From Mucilaginibacter pedocola (GTDB lineage Bacteria; Bacteroidota; Bacteroidia; Sphingobacteriales; Sphingobacteriaceae): DNA of 64,000 nt. Below the pieces are notes generated by a model. That model ran no database searches and had not been told where the DNA came from. It saw only the letters and a program-made list of their open reading frames with translations. The stretch is taken from positions 186,001-250,000 of the forward strand of contig NZ_MBTF01000038.1 of the NCBI RefSeq assembly GCF_002013915.1, written 5' to 3'. The position numbers were made by a program, and so were the translations under genes. Shown piece by piece: positions 1 to 8,111 of the stretch; position 1 is the stretch's first letter, and each line of letters begins with the position of its first letter.

Positions 1-318
1 TGCAAAAGATTCGGCATCGGCAGCAGGTATAAATAAAAATGCGCCGATAGAATATAGCGCCAGGCCCAGCAAAACGCCGGCTTTGTATCCGTACCGTTTC
101 ATGAACAGGCCCGCCGGGATACCCATTACGAAATACGCCCCGAAGATGGAGAATTGAACATAGGCCGAGCGCGCCTTGCTGATGTTGAGCACTTTTTGAA
201 AATGGCGGTTCAGTACATCGCCCATAGTCATAGAGATGCCCCACATCAAAAACAGCGACGTGACGAACAGGAGCACCACGAGGTATTTGCGCTCGGTAAA
301 TTTGGGTTGGTTATCCAT
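1..318 (-). CDS. FHS-family sugar:H+ symporter, N-terminal part (runs off left edge)
   Basis: Reading the minus strand from the ATG at 318 gives 106 open codons to the window edge. The residues contain the marks of the fucose/galactose/glucose:H+ symporter (FucP-like) branch of the major facilitator superfamily: a first membrane segment ending in FLMWGI, then the stretch YVQFSIFGAYFVMGIPAG leading into the second segment, then the short RYGYKAG loop and a third segment ending GAFLFIPAA. These proteins import a monosaccharide across the inner membrane with protons. Its position downstream of the mannosidase genes on the same strand suggests that it takes up mannose or another sugar released by them; this is inference. 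The gap to the upstream mannosidase (319-567) holds a repeat element, so co-transcription is uncertain. Confidence 0.85.
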   Translation of the reverse strand, partial: MDNQPKFTERKYLVVLLFVTSLFLMWGISMTMGDVLNRHFQKVLNISKARSAYVQFSIFGAYFVMGIPAGLFMKRYGYKAGVLLGLALYSIGAFLFIPAADAESFA

Positions 319-414
319 CCGGGTTGGGTTTTATTGGAGAATTATTGGTTTTGTAAATTAAACGAAATGTTTTGCAAGTAGCAAGAAGGGGGATGCTTTT
401 GGCTTTTTTAGAAT

Positions 415-530
415 TCCCCTCTCGAGAGGGGGCGCGGTGGCATCGTGCGCAAAGGCAGGGGTGTGTTAGCCACAATACATTGTGGCTAACACACCCCTCC
501 GCCCCTCTCAAGAGGGGAACCGCACGGGCC
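415..530. repeat. Palindromic intergenic element, family F, copy 1
   Basis: A short hairpin (CCCTCTCGAGAGGG-like) opens the element and a near copy (CCCTCTCAAGAGGG-like) closes it. Between them is an almost perfect palindrome with 19-base arms (458-476 and 479-497, left arm GGGGTGTGTTAGCCACAAT). The segment GTGCGCAAAGGCAGGG inside it recurs in the element at 30395-30535. It fills most of the 249-base gap 319-567; I see no gene there. Confidence 0.75.
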
Positions 531-567
531 TTTCCGCGCATTACTTTCTCTTTACTTTCTCTTTTTG

Positions 568-3528
568 CTACTTCCCCACCTTCACCGGTTCATTATATGG
601 CTCTACTAATAGCTTTACCGCATCTTTACCCAACAACTCTGCATCAAACTCTATTGTTACCTCTTTGCTTTCGCCGCGCATCAGCGAGAAATAGTTATCG
701 TTCATAATGGCAGGTAATATTTGCTCGCCGGTGCTTGCTTTAGTTGCCTGCACGCGGATGGCGAAAGCTGCTGCGGGTGATAGGTTACTCACTTTTGCTG
801 TAACGTAGTATTTGCCATTGGATTTTTTTACTGCGGATGATACTTTTAACTTCACTTTGGGCAGGCTGTTTAAAGCCGAGAAATCGGTACGTTTGTTGCC
901 TCGCCAGTAGAAGTTATCGGATATCAGCTTGCCATTCTTATCTGTTAGTTTTAGTTTAATGAAATGTACATCGCTTAACCCGTTGCTTTTGGGCTGCCCG
1001 CCATACACTTCAAAGTCCCAAAGCGAATAGCCCCAACCCGAACCACGCTGCAAGCCCAGCATACGCACATAGCGCCCTTGCACTTCATCAAAGGTTAGCT
1101 GCTGCACGCCTACATGCCCGTCGCCGCTTTCAGCAGCATCTTTCCAGGTTTTGGAATCCATTGATACCTGTATTTTGAAAGCTTTGGCGTAGGCTTCCTC
1201 CCAGTTCAGTTTTACGCCATTGATGGTTTGCTCTTTACCCAGATCGATGTAGATCCACTCGTTATCGTTTTGGTTGCTTGCCCAACGGCTGCCCGAATTG
1301 CCATCGCTCACCAAAGCCGGCTCACCCGTAGCGCTCGACGATGCAAAGGCGGGTTTACCTTTCGCCAGATCCTCATGCTCGGCGGCAAAGTTGATGCTGA
1401 AGCAATTGAGCGCGGTGTTAGCAGGTACGTCTACGGTCTTCGATAGTGCATACTCCTTCACCGGTAAACCATCAGTATTGTAGACCTCGGCCGAAGCGGT
1501 TAGCCCCGCCGCGTTATCGCCTGTGGTATTAATAATTTTAATGGCATTATTAACCGGGTTCCATTGGATGTGGAGCGGCTCGCAGGCTTTTTTGGCACCC
1601 CAGTAGGCGCCGGTAAGGTCGTAATAGTAATCATAAGTTTGCCATACCAGCGATGGGTAGGCCGACTGGCTCATCCATGTTAATATGCCCGAGGCATCCT
1701 CCCACATATTGTCTTCCCAGCCCTCATACATCGCCTTATTCACTTCAATGTTCAGCAATTGCGCTTTGCGGCAATAATCCTCAATACCGGTGGCTTTACC
1801 GTAGCGGTTATTGATGCCATCGTCGTACCTGTCGGGGCCGGCATTGCCTGCGCTTGGGCCGAAGAAGTGGAGGTTCCACATCTCGTTGCGCGGCCAAAGC
1901 TTATCGGCAGGGATGAATTTTTTAAAACTCTCTACGTTGGTAAATACCGCCGTGCCTATCTCGCTGCGCAAACCCCAGCCCGGGTTGCCGCCAAAGCCAT
2001 TAGGGAAGCGGCTGAAATACCAGCGCGGATCGAAGTTTGTCCATGGGCCGCTGCCGGTTAGGTTGCCTGCATGCGAATTGGGTTGGTAGTGCCTGTCGCC
2101 ACCATCGTAAGTGGCAATATCTTCGCGCAGCCAATTGTTCAGTGGTGGCATGGGGTCGCCTTCGTTGTCGCCGCACCATATAGCAATGGATGGGTGGTTG
2201 CGGAAGCGCTTTATCTTTTCTATCGCGTTAGCGTTAAAGGTGTTTACATCATTTGGTAAATTGGGGATAGAGTTGAGCCAGAAATCGTCCCAAACCATCA
2301 TGCCGTATTTATCGCAGGCATCGTAAAACTCCTCATCGGTGGTACTGCCTATCCAGTTACGGATAATATTGAAGTTCATCTCTTTATGTAGCTTCACCTT
2401 GGTATCGTATTCCGCACCTCGGCAGCGCAGCATGTATTCGGCCATGCCCCAGTTACCACCTTTCAGGAATATTTTAGTACCGTTCACGTACACGTGCAGC
2501 ACGCGCCCAACCGTATCGTAGCTGTATTTTTTTATGCCGAATTTTACTTCCTTACTGTCTGATACCGCATCGCCCAGTTTTACATTTAACTTGCAGGTAT
2601 ACAGGTTGGGGTCGCCGTAGCCGTTTGGCCACCATAGTTTTGGCCCATTAATAATAAGCTGCGGAAAACGGCGGGTATCCAGCTTTACATCTGCCGTGCT
2701 GTTCGCCCCAACAAATATTTTCTGCTCAAAGGCTATATTACCCGGACTAATAACCCCGCTTATCACACCCGACTGAAACGTATTGGTACTATTTTTTACC
2801 TGCAGTGCTATAGAAACCTCCGCGCGGGCGTTGGTAGGCAGTTCGGTACGTATCCATGGGTCTTTAATGCTGAGGGCGCCGGTATTGCTCAGGTAAACAT
2901 CGTCGGTAATGCCCGAGTTCAGCCCCGGCACGTAAGGCATCCAATCCCAACTGGCGCTGGGGATGTAGGTGGGGCTGGCGTAATTCACCAGCGGGTTTTG
3001 CGGGCAAACTACTAACACTGCCAGTGTATTGGGCACGGTTTTGCTTACCAGTTTGGTAACATCATAAACACCGCGCTGCATAAAACCATCCAACGCGCCA
3101 ATTTTTGTCCCGTTCAGGTATATGTCTGCCTTGCGGTTAATGCCTTTAAAATTGAGCCATATTTTCTCTTTATTGAAATTCGCGGGCACATCAAATTCGG
3201 TGCGGTACCAAAAATCGCGGTCGTACTTTATTTTGTCTACCTTGTAAATATTGTCGCCAAAGTTGGGGTCTTTTTCAAGACCTGCTGCAACGTACGAGGC
3301 GAATACAGTGCCGGGCACTACCGCTTTCACCCAATCCTGCGTGGCATAGCCGTTCTTGTAAAGCTTCAGGCTATCGGCACCCATATCGGCCTGCGCTTTT
3401 ACTTTCCAGGTGATTTGGCTGTTGGTATCGTTGAGGTAAAAAACATCGGTTTGTGCCGAGGCCTTTGCCGCAAAAAGGGCAAAAGAAGCGCACAGCAATG
3501 CCTTTTTACGGGTATTGTTTAATAACAT
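568..3528 (-). CDS. GH2 beta-mannosidase (mannosylglycoprotein endo-beta-mannosidase type) with discoidin domain
   Basis: The product is 986 residues with a signal peptide ending near ASAQ (residue 26). It has the glycoside hydrolase family 2 layout: sugar-binding jelly roll (about 40-215), immunoglobulin-like domain (about 215-335) and TIM barrel (about 335-640). The acid/base Glu is E456 in WCGDNE, and the likely nucleophile is E523 in RSEIG. WCGxNE-type motifs occur in the mannosylglycoprotein endo-beta-mannosidase and exo-beta-glucosaminidase branch of GH2, which fits cleavage of Man-beta-1,4-GlcNAc at an N-glycan core. An F5/8 type C (discoidin, CBM32-like) domain lies at about 720-843, between two beta-sandwich segments. 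The start is 30 bases after the stop of the GH92 gene, so the two probably share a transcript. Beta-glucosaminidase activity cannot be excluded. Confidence 0.85.
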   Translation of the reverse strand: MLLNNTRKKALLCASFALFAAKASAQTDVFYLNDTNSQITWKVKAQADMGADSLKLYKNGYATQDWVKAVVPGTVFASYVAAGLEKDPNFGDNIYKVDKIKYDRDFWYRTEFDVPANFNKEKIWLNFKGINRKADIYLNGTKIGALDGFMQRGVYDVTKLVSKTVPNTLAVLVVCPQNPLVNYASPTYIPSASWDWMPYVPGLNSGITDDVYLSNTGALSIKDPWIRTELPTNARAEVSIALQVKNSTNTFQSGVISGVISPGNIAFEQKIFVGANSTADVKLDTRRFPQLIINGPKLWWPNGYGDPNLYTCKLNVKLGDAVSDSKEVKFGIKKYSYDTVGRVLHVYVNGTKIFLKGGNWGMAEYMLRCRGAEYDTKVKLHKEMNFNIIRNWIGSTTDEEFYDACDKYGMMVWDDFWLNSIPNLPNDVNTFNANAIEKIKRFRNHPSIAIWCGDNEGDPMPPLNNWLREDIATYDGGDRHYQPNSHAGNLTGSGPWTNFDPRWYFSRFPNGFGGNPGWGLRSEIGTAVFTNVESFKKFIPADKLWPRNEMWNLHFFGPSAGNAGPDRYDDGINNRYGKATGIEDYCRKAQLLNIEVNKAMYEGWEDNMWEDASGILTWMSQSAYPSLVWQTYDYYYDLTGAYWGAKKACEPLHIQWNPVNNAIKIINTTGDNAAGLTASAEVYNTDGLPVKEYALSKTVDVPANTALNCFSINFAAEHEDLAKGKPAFASSSATGEPALVSDGNSGSRWASNQNDNEWIYIDLGKEQTINGVKLNWEEAYAKAFKIQVSMDSKTWKDAAESGDGHVGVQQLTFDEVQGRYVRMLGLQRGSGWGYSLWDFEVYGGQPKSNGLSDVHFIKLKLTDKNGKLISDNFYWRGNKRTDFSALNSLPKVKLKVSSAVKKSNGKYYVTAKVSNLSPAAAFAIRVQATKASTGEQILPAIMNDNYFSLMRGESKEVTIEFDAELLGKDAVKLLVEPYNEPVKVGK

Positions 3529-3558
3529 ATTTATATAATGATGGTTGTTTGCTTGTTT

Positions 3559-5838
3559 TTACTGAGCGGCTTTTGATAACGAGAAAGGCTTATCTTCCAA
3601 TGCCAACCCGCGGGATGTATTCGGCTTGTCGCCCATCTCCAGGTGCAGCACGCCGCCGTTCATGATATCGGTTTGCGTAATAAAGTTATGCGTGTAAGGC
3701 TGCCCGTTAAGCGTTGCCGACTGGATATACACATTCGCCTTGCTGTTGTTATTGGCTTCGATGGTGAACTTTTTGCCGTTCTCCAACGAAATGGTCATCT
3801 TTTTGAACAGCGGGCTGCCGATAACGTATTGGTCGGTGCCGGGGCAAACGCTGTAGAAACCAGCGGCGCTCAGCACGAACCAGCTCGACATTTGGCCCTC
3901 ATCTTCATCGCCGGGGTAGCCGTTCTCGGTAGCATTGTACATCTTATCCATCACGTTGCGCAAATGGTACTGCGCCTTCCATGGCTGGCCGGCGTAGTTG
4001 TACATGTACAGCATGTGGTGTATAGGTTCGTTACCTTGCGCGAATTGCCCCATTTTAAACTCTGCCATCTCCGTCATCTCGTGTATCACCTGCCCGTAGC
4101 CACCCACTTTGATGGTACCCGGCTCACTGAAAACAGAGTCTATCTTAGCGGTAAAATTTCTATCGCCGCCCATCAGGTTTATCAGCCCTTGTGTATCGTG
4201 AAAAACCGACCATGTCCAGTGCCAGGCGTTACCCTCGGTGTACGGACCGCCCCAATCCATCGGGTCGAAGGGTTCTATCCAGTTGCCTTTGGTGTCCTTG
4301 GCGCGCATAAAGCGGGTCTTGGGGTCAAAAAGGTTTTTGTAATTGTACATCTGCCTTGCAAAAACATCCTCGTAGTATTTGTTGCCGGTGGCCTTGGCCA
4401 GTTGGTAAGCGCAAAAATCGTCATAGGCAAATTCCAACGTCCAGGCGGTAGAGCCTTCGGTTTGTTTGGTGTAGGGTACATAACCATCTGCGTAGTACTC
4501 TTTCCAGCCCGGGCGGCCGTTTGCGCTGCCCCATGGGCCCTTGTTGGTGGCTTCGTGGTAGTAAGCTTCCAAAGCCTGTTTGGGGTCGAAACTACGGATG
4601 CCCTTCATCCAGGCATCGGCCAGTAGCGATATAGAGTGGTTGCCCAACATCCCCCCTGTTTCGCCGGGGAACGACCATGATGGCAGCCAGCCGCATTGCT
4701 TCTGCGCATCTAAAAGCGCCTGAACCAATTGCCCTTCCATTTTGGGATGCAGCACCGTATTTAGCGGGAACTGCGCACGGAAGGTATCCCAAAAACCATT
4801 ATCGGTATACATGTAACCATCGTGCACCTTGCCATCGTAGGGGCTGTAATAGTATGGCTTGCCTTCTTTGTTGTATTCAAAAAACTGGTGCGAGAACAGG
4901 TTGGCGTGGTACAGGCAAGAGTAAAATGTTGCTTTCTCCTCCTCGGTGCCACCCTCAACTGCCATACGGCCCAATAGCGTGTTCCAAACCTTATCGGCAG
5001 CCTTACGGGTATCGTTGAAAGATTTGTATTTGCCTAATTCCTGCTGTTGAGTAAGCGCTGCCTGCTCGGGGCTGATGTAGGATGATGCCACTTTAGCCTG
5101 CACTATTTCGCCATCTTTAAACTTGACGTAAGCGCCCGCCCCCTCGCCTTCTGCAGTTTTGCTGCCGACGCTTGTGGTGTTCTTTTTATTCTCCCAGGTA
5201 CCGTAAGCGGCAAAAGGTTTATCAAAGGTGATAATGAAGTAGTTTTTAAACCCGTTGGGTGCCCAACGGAAATTGTTTACATACCCGGTGATGGTGCGCG
5301 TTGCCGGGTCGATGTTCACCATGCTCATTTTGGTGTAGCCATCCAACACCAGGTACGAGCCTGCGCCTTTGGGGAAGCTGAAACGCAGGTGCGCACCGCG
5401 TTCGGTGGGCGTCATCTCGGTGGTTATATTGTTATCCAGTTTTACTTTGTAGTAGCTGGGCTGGGCTATTTCGTTATCGTGGCTGAATTTGGCGGCGCGT
5501 TTATCTTCGTTCACCTCCAATTGGCCGGTAACAGGCATCAGCGAAAACACAGCATAATCATTAACCCACGAACTGCATTGGTGCGACTGCTGAAACCCGC
5601 GGATGGCTTTCTCGAAATACTGGTACTTCCAGCCGTCGCCGTTTTTGCCGGTTTGGGCGGTCCAGGTGTTCATGCCAAAGGGCAGCGAGGTGGCCGGGTA
5701 CGTGTTACCGTACGAAAACTCATACTTGGTGTTGGTACCCTGGCGGGTGTTTACGTATTTTACCAGGTTAGCCTCCTGTGCCGCTAACATTTTGGTGGTG
5801 AGTACCAATGCCGCGCATGCAGATAAAAGTTTGTTCAT
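3559..5838 (-). CDS. GH92 alpha-1,2-mannosidase (secreted)
   Basis: The 759-residue product has a signal peptide (about 1-20) followed by a full-length family GH92 calcium-dependent exo-alpha-mannosidase. The N-terminal beta-sandwich begins VKYVNTRQGT, and the (alpha/alpha)6 domain carries the catalytic acid E535 in TEGNAWHWTW and the base pair D644/D646 in GDEDEGQMSSW. H586-E587 (VIHEMTEM) sit where, from memory of the Bacteroides BT3990 structure, a His-Glu pair selects alpha-1,2 linkages, so alpha-1,2-mannobiose ends are the likely substrate. The gene is preceded by an operator-like site at 5872-5888 and by the terminator of the upstream SGNH gene, and is followed by the GH2 beta-mannosidase. 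Family assignment is near certain; linkage specificity is inferred. Confidence 0.95.
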   Translation of the reverse strand: MNKLLSACAALVLTTKMLAAQEANLVKYVNTRQGTNTKYEFSYGNTYPATSLPFGMNTWTAQTGKNGDGWKYQYFEKAIRGFQQSHQCSSWVNDYAVFSLMPVTGQLEVNEDKRAAKFSHDNEIAQPSYYKVKLDNNITTEMTPTERGAHLRFSFPKGAGSYLVLDGYTKMSMVNIDPATRTITGYVNNFRWAPNGFKNYFIITFDKPFAAYGTWENKKNTTSVGSKTAEGEGAGAYVKFKDGEIVQAKVASSYISPEQAALTQQQELGKYKSFNDTRKAADKVWNTLLGRMAVEGGTEEEKATFYSCLYHANLFSHQFFEYNKEGKPYYYSPYDGKVHDGYMYTDNGFWDTFRAQFPLNTVLHPKMEGQLVQALLDAQKQCGWLPSWSFPGETGGMLGNHSISLLADAWMKGIRSFDPKQALEAYYHEATNKGPWGSANGRPGWKEYYADGYVPYTKQTEGSTAWTLEFAYDDFCAYQLAKATGNKYYEDVFARQMYNYKNLFDPKTRFMRAKDTKGNWIEPFDPMDWGGPYTEGNAWHWTWSVFHDTQGLINLMGGDRNFTAKIDSVFSEPGTIKVGGYGQVIHEMTEMAEFKMGQFAQGNEPIHHMLYMYNYAGQPWKAQYHLRNVMDKMYNATENGYPGDEDEGQMSSWFVLSAAGFYSVCPGTDQYVIGSPLFKKMTISLENGKKFTIEANNNSKANVYIQSATLNGQPYTHNFITQTDIMNGGVLHLEMGDKPNTSRGLALEDKPFSLSKAAQ

Positions 5839-5871
5839 GTGTTAATGAGAGATAATATGCTTTTCTATTAT

Positions 5872-5888
5872 TAAAAATCGATTTAGCT
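5872..5888 (-). promoter_or_regulatory. LacI-type operator site 1 (before GH92/GH2 operon)
   Basis: The minus strand reads GCTAAATCGATTTTTA, centred on the CG at 5879-5880, 34-50 bases upstream of the GH92 start. It matches the half-site CGATTTAGC shared by the other five sites in the polysaccharide region. Confidence 0.6.
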
Positions 5889-5896
5889 TTTGCTTT

Positions 5897-5920
5897 AAAA
5901 AAGGAGGCGTTGCCGCCTCC
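5897..5920 (-). terminator. Rho-independent terminator after SGNH hydrolase
   Basis: On the minus strand GGAGGCG, loop GCAA, CGCCTCC is followed by six T. It lies about 35 bases after the stop of the SGNH gene at 5954 and separates it from the GH92 gene. Confidence 0.85.
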
Positions 5921-5953
5921 CTTAAACCAAAAAAGTAAACCAAAACTAACGCG

Positions 5954-6616
5954 CTACTTTATAAGCGACTGATACATGATATCGGCCACCAGTTTGTTCC
6001 CTTCGGCATTCAGGTGTACACCGTCGCCGGTTAAAATACCTTTATCTTTGTTTTCGGGGTTATTTTTTAAGCCATACTCATGGAATATCTTGCGGAGGTC
6101 TATCAATCCGCAATTGTTTTGAGCGGCCAGGTCGCGGATGGCCTGCGAGTATTTATTCAGATCGCCATCAAGTTCGTTGGTGTAATCGGTTTTCTCGCCC
6201 ACGGCAGCCGGAGTGCAAATGGTTACCTTAATGCCTTTTGCCTGAAATTTCTTGATGAGAGCGGTATAAAACCTGCCGAATTTATCGTAATCGGTACCGG
6301 TGCCGGCCAGGCGTTTGTGCCAAACATCGTTCACCCCTACCCATATTACTACTACATCGGGCGTCTTGGTTAATACGTCATCTTCGTAGCGGAGATACAA
6401 GTCGTAAATTTTATTGCCGCCTATGCCCGCTCCTGCAGCTTCATAATCGCCCGCCTTGCCATTGTCTTTTAGTTTTTGCTGAAACAGGGTGATATACCCA
6501 TCCGGGCGAACGCCGTATTCGGTAATGGAATCGCCAAAAAACACAATTTTGGTAGTTTTTTTAGCCTGGAAACTGCACATCACGGTAATGATGGCAAATA
6601 GTAACATCTTCTTCAT
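5954..6616 (-). CDS. SGNH/GDSL-type esterase, short form (secreted)
   Basis: The product has 220 residues, with a hydrophobic N-terminus MKKMLLFAIITVMCS that looks like a signal peptide or lipobox-like leader. All SGNH blocks are visible: FFGDSIT (nucleophile Ser), the Gly of block II in GAGIGGN, GVND (block III Asn) and DGVHLN (block V Asp and His). Such enzymes remove acetyl or other acyl groups from sugars; the position among mannosidases suggests deacylation of the glycan before hydrolysis, which is inference. The gene has its own operator (6639-6654) and terminator (5897-5920), so it is probably transcribed alone. Confidence 0.9.
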   Translation of the reverse strand: MKKMLLFAIITVMCSFQAKKTTKIVFFGDSITEYGVRPDGYITLFQQKLKDNGKAGDYEAAGAGIGGNKIYDLYLRYEDDVLTKTPDVVVIWVGVNDVWHKRLAGTGTDYDKFGRFYTALIKKFQAKGIKVTICTPAAVGEKTDYTNELDGDLNKYSQAIRDLAAQNNCGLIDLRKIFHEYGLKNNPENKDKGILTGDGVHLNAEGNKLVADIMYQSLIK

Positions 6617-6638
6617 TTTAGTATAATTGGCGGTTGAT

Positions 6639-6654
6639 GCTAAATTGATTTAGC
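6639..6654 (-). promoter_or_regulatory. LacI-type operator site 2 (before short SGNH gene)
   Basis: GCTAAATTGATTTAGC is a palindrome with 7-base arms, 22 bases upstream of the SGNH start. The identical 16-mer occurs at 30317-30332, in front of another SGNH gene. The minus strand just upstream carries TATACTTTAG, a possible -7 box, which would put the operator near the transcription start. Confidence 0.65.
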
Positions 6655-6782
6655 TAAAGTATATATAATTTTTAAAGTAACAAATTATTAGTGAGAATAT
6701 CTTGGCTTTTATGAGTTAACGTTATTTAAGAGCATGGGTGGTTTGCGGTGGGGACACCGCAAACGGGATAAGAGATAGTTAT

Positions 6783-6892
6783 CGTCATGCTGAATTTACT
6801 TCAGCACCCCATCATATAAGCTACAATGCTTAGCCGCTTTGAATTGCCGTTACCTGCCGTTTGGGTCCCGAAACAAGTTCGGGAGGACGGCT
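6783..6892 (-). repeat. About 110-bp interspersed repeat, family B, copy 1
   Basis: Read on the minus strand, this copy closely matches 37606-37713 along its whole length. It begins with a hairpin CCCGAACTTGTTTCGGG, has a middle block around CGGCAGGTAACGGCAATT, and ends with a hairpin GCTGAAGTAAATTCAGCATG. It occupies most of the gap 6655-6908; no gene is seen there. Confidence 0.75.
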
Positions 6893-6908
6893 ACGAATAG
6901 AATAACAT

Positions 6909-8087
6909 CTACTCAAACTTCACCCTTACAAATCTTGGGCGGTACAAATAAGGGTGCTTGGTAAGATCCTTTATAAATTCAACCGAATTGATGTTGTAGC
7001 TAATTATAAGTTCGCCGGGTTTAGACAGGCTTGGGTGGGCTTTACCGTTATATACTACAAAGGTTTTCTCTTCCAGATCGGGTTTAGTGTTCCATACTTT
7101 AATTGGCGGGCCAAATGGGCCTACTGGGCTTGCCGCCAGGCGCATGTATACATCACTGCTCATCCCCCAGCCCTGGTGTACCAGTACGTAGCGCCCATCG
7201 GGCAGGGCAGAAAAGCTTAGCTCGTTAGATACGCCGTCGATGAGCGTAGCTGCTTTGTCGATATCGCTTACCCAAGCTTTGCCGTCCCAATAGGTCCATT
7301 TTGCAAAGTTTTCAAAATCTTCAGGCTTTACGCGAGCCACGCTCATTTTTTTGTATACCCCGCGCACGCCGTAAGTGTAAATATAGCCATCGGGCTTGGG
7401 CGCGCCGGCGGCTTTGGTATTTACGTAGATACCGGTTCCGTACGAACCTATATCATCGCCCTCGCCCTGCAGATAGAAAGGCGAATCGGTTTGTTTCAGA
7501 TCTTTATAAGGCGGTTTGCTTCCTGCGGGAATTTTGATGATGGTATTGCCAACTTCGCGGAAACCAAATGCAGCTTTGGCCACGTTGCGCACACGATACC
7601 CGAAGATGTAGGTTGCCTTATCGGCCTCGTTTACAAAACCATCGCCAAGCCAGTAGTAATCAGAGGTATCGGTTTTGGGTGTTTTGGGAATGAACACAGA
7701 CTCCGCTTCGCCCTTGGCATCGGTATCCCAGTAAAATTTCATCTTATCGGGCTGCGGCCTATTACCATCTAATATAGCTACCGAGTTATGTATCATTTTA
7801 TAGCCGGGAGCCATGGTGTTGTCTTTTATCTCCCCTACCATGGTATCGCTAAAAATGAAAAGTATCTTATCGTTCGCTTTTGCCTGCTTACCCTCTACCC
7901 CATTTAGCGGAATGGAATAAATACCATCGCCACCGAACCAGCCCTTATCGCGTTTAAGCATGGCCGACCATTCGGGTGCTTCGGCTACCGTAAATTTTAT
8001 ATCGGTAAGGTTTACCGGGGTGGTTTGGGCAAGGGTGGTTTGCATGGTGCCGCAAGCAATAAGGCACAATAGCGCAAGCTTTTTCAT
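6909..8087 (-). CDS. Secreted DUF4185/DUF5005-like beta-propeller protein
   Basis: The product has 392 residues with a clear signal peptide (MKKLALLCLIACGTMQTTLAQ). The mature part reads as repeated beta-strand blades: FIFSDTMVG near residue 75, YYWLGDGFV, YIFGYRV, GYIYTYGVRG, RYVLVHQGWG and a C-terminal HPSLSKPGELIISYNINS. The SDTMVG and ELIISYN-S pattern resembles the DUF4185 family of five-bladed propellers, some of which are now known as glycosidases; assignment here is by pattern only. The ATG is 24 bases after the stop of the Lgt gene, so they are probably co-transcribed. There is no operator of the shared type in front of this pair. A role in the same glycan pathway is plausible from position, not shown. 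Confidence 0.55.
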   Translation of the reverse strand: MKKLALLCLIACGTMQTTLAQTTPVNLTDIKFTVAEAPEWSAMLKRDKGWFGGDGIYSIPLNGVEGKQAKANDKILFIFSDTMVGEIKDNTMAPGYKMIHNSVAILDGNRPQPDKMKFYWDTDAKGEAESVFIPKTPKTDTSDYYWLGDGFVNEADKATYIFGYRVRNVAKAAFGFREVGNTIIKIPAGSKPPYKDLKQTDSPFYLQGEGDDIGSYGTGIYVNTKAAGAPKPDGYIYTYGVRGVYKKMSVARVKPEDFENFAKWTYWDGKAWVSDIDKAATLIDGVSNELSFSALPDGRYVLVHQGWGMSSDVYMRLAASPVGPFGPPIKVWNTKPDLEEKTFVVYNGKAHPSLSKPGELIISYNINSVEFIKDLTKHPYLYRPRFVRVKFE

Positions 8088-8111
8088 TTTATAAGGGGAA
8101 AACAGGTTTTA

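Noticed and set aside
1228..2521. Group of plus-strand frames of 60-100 codons
   Set aside because: All are antisense shadows of the GH2 gene; GC-rich third positions of the real gene keep other frames open.
3643..4626. Long open frame of 327 codons on the plus strand
   Set aside because: It lies wholly antisense to the GH92 gene, whose protein is clearly conserved; the plus-strand translation has no recognisable domain.
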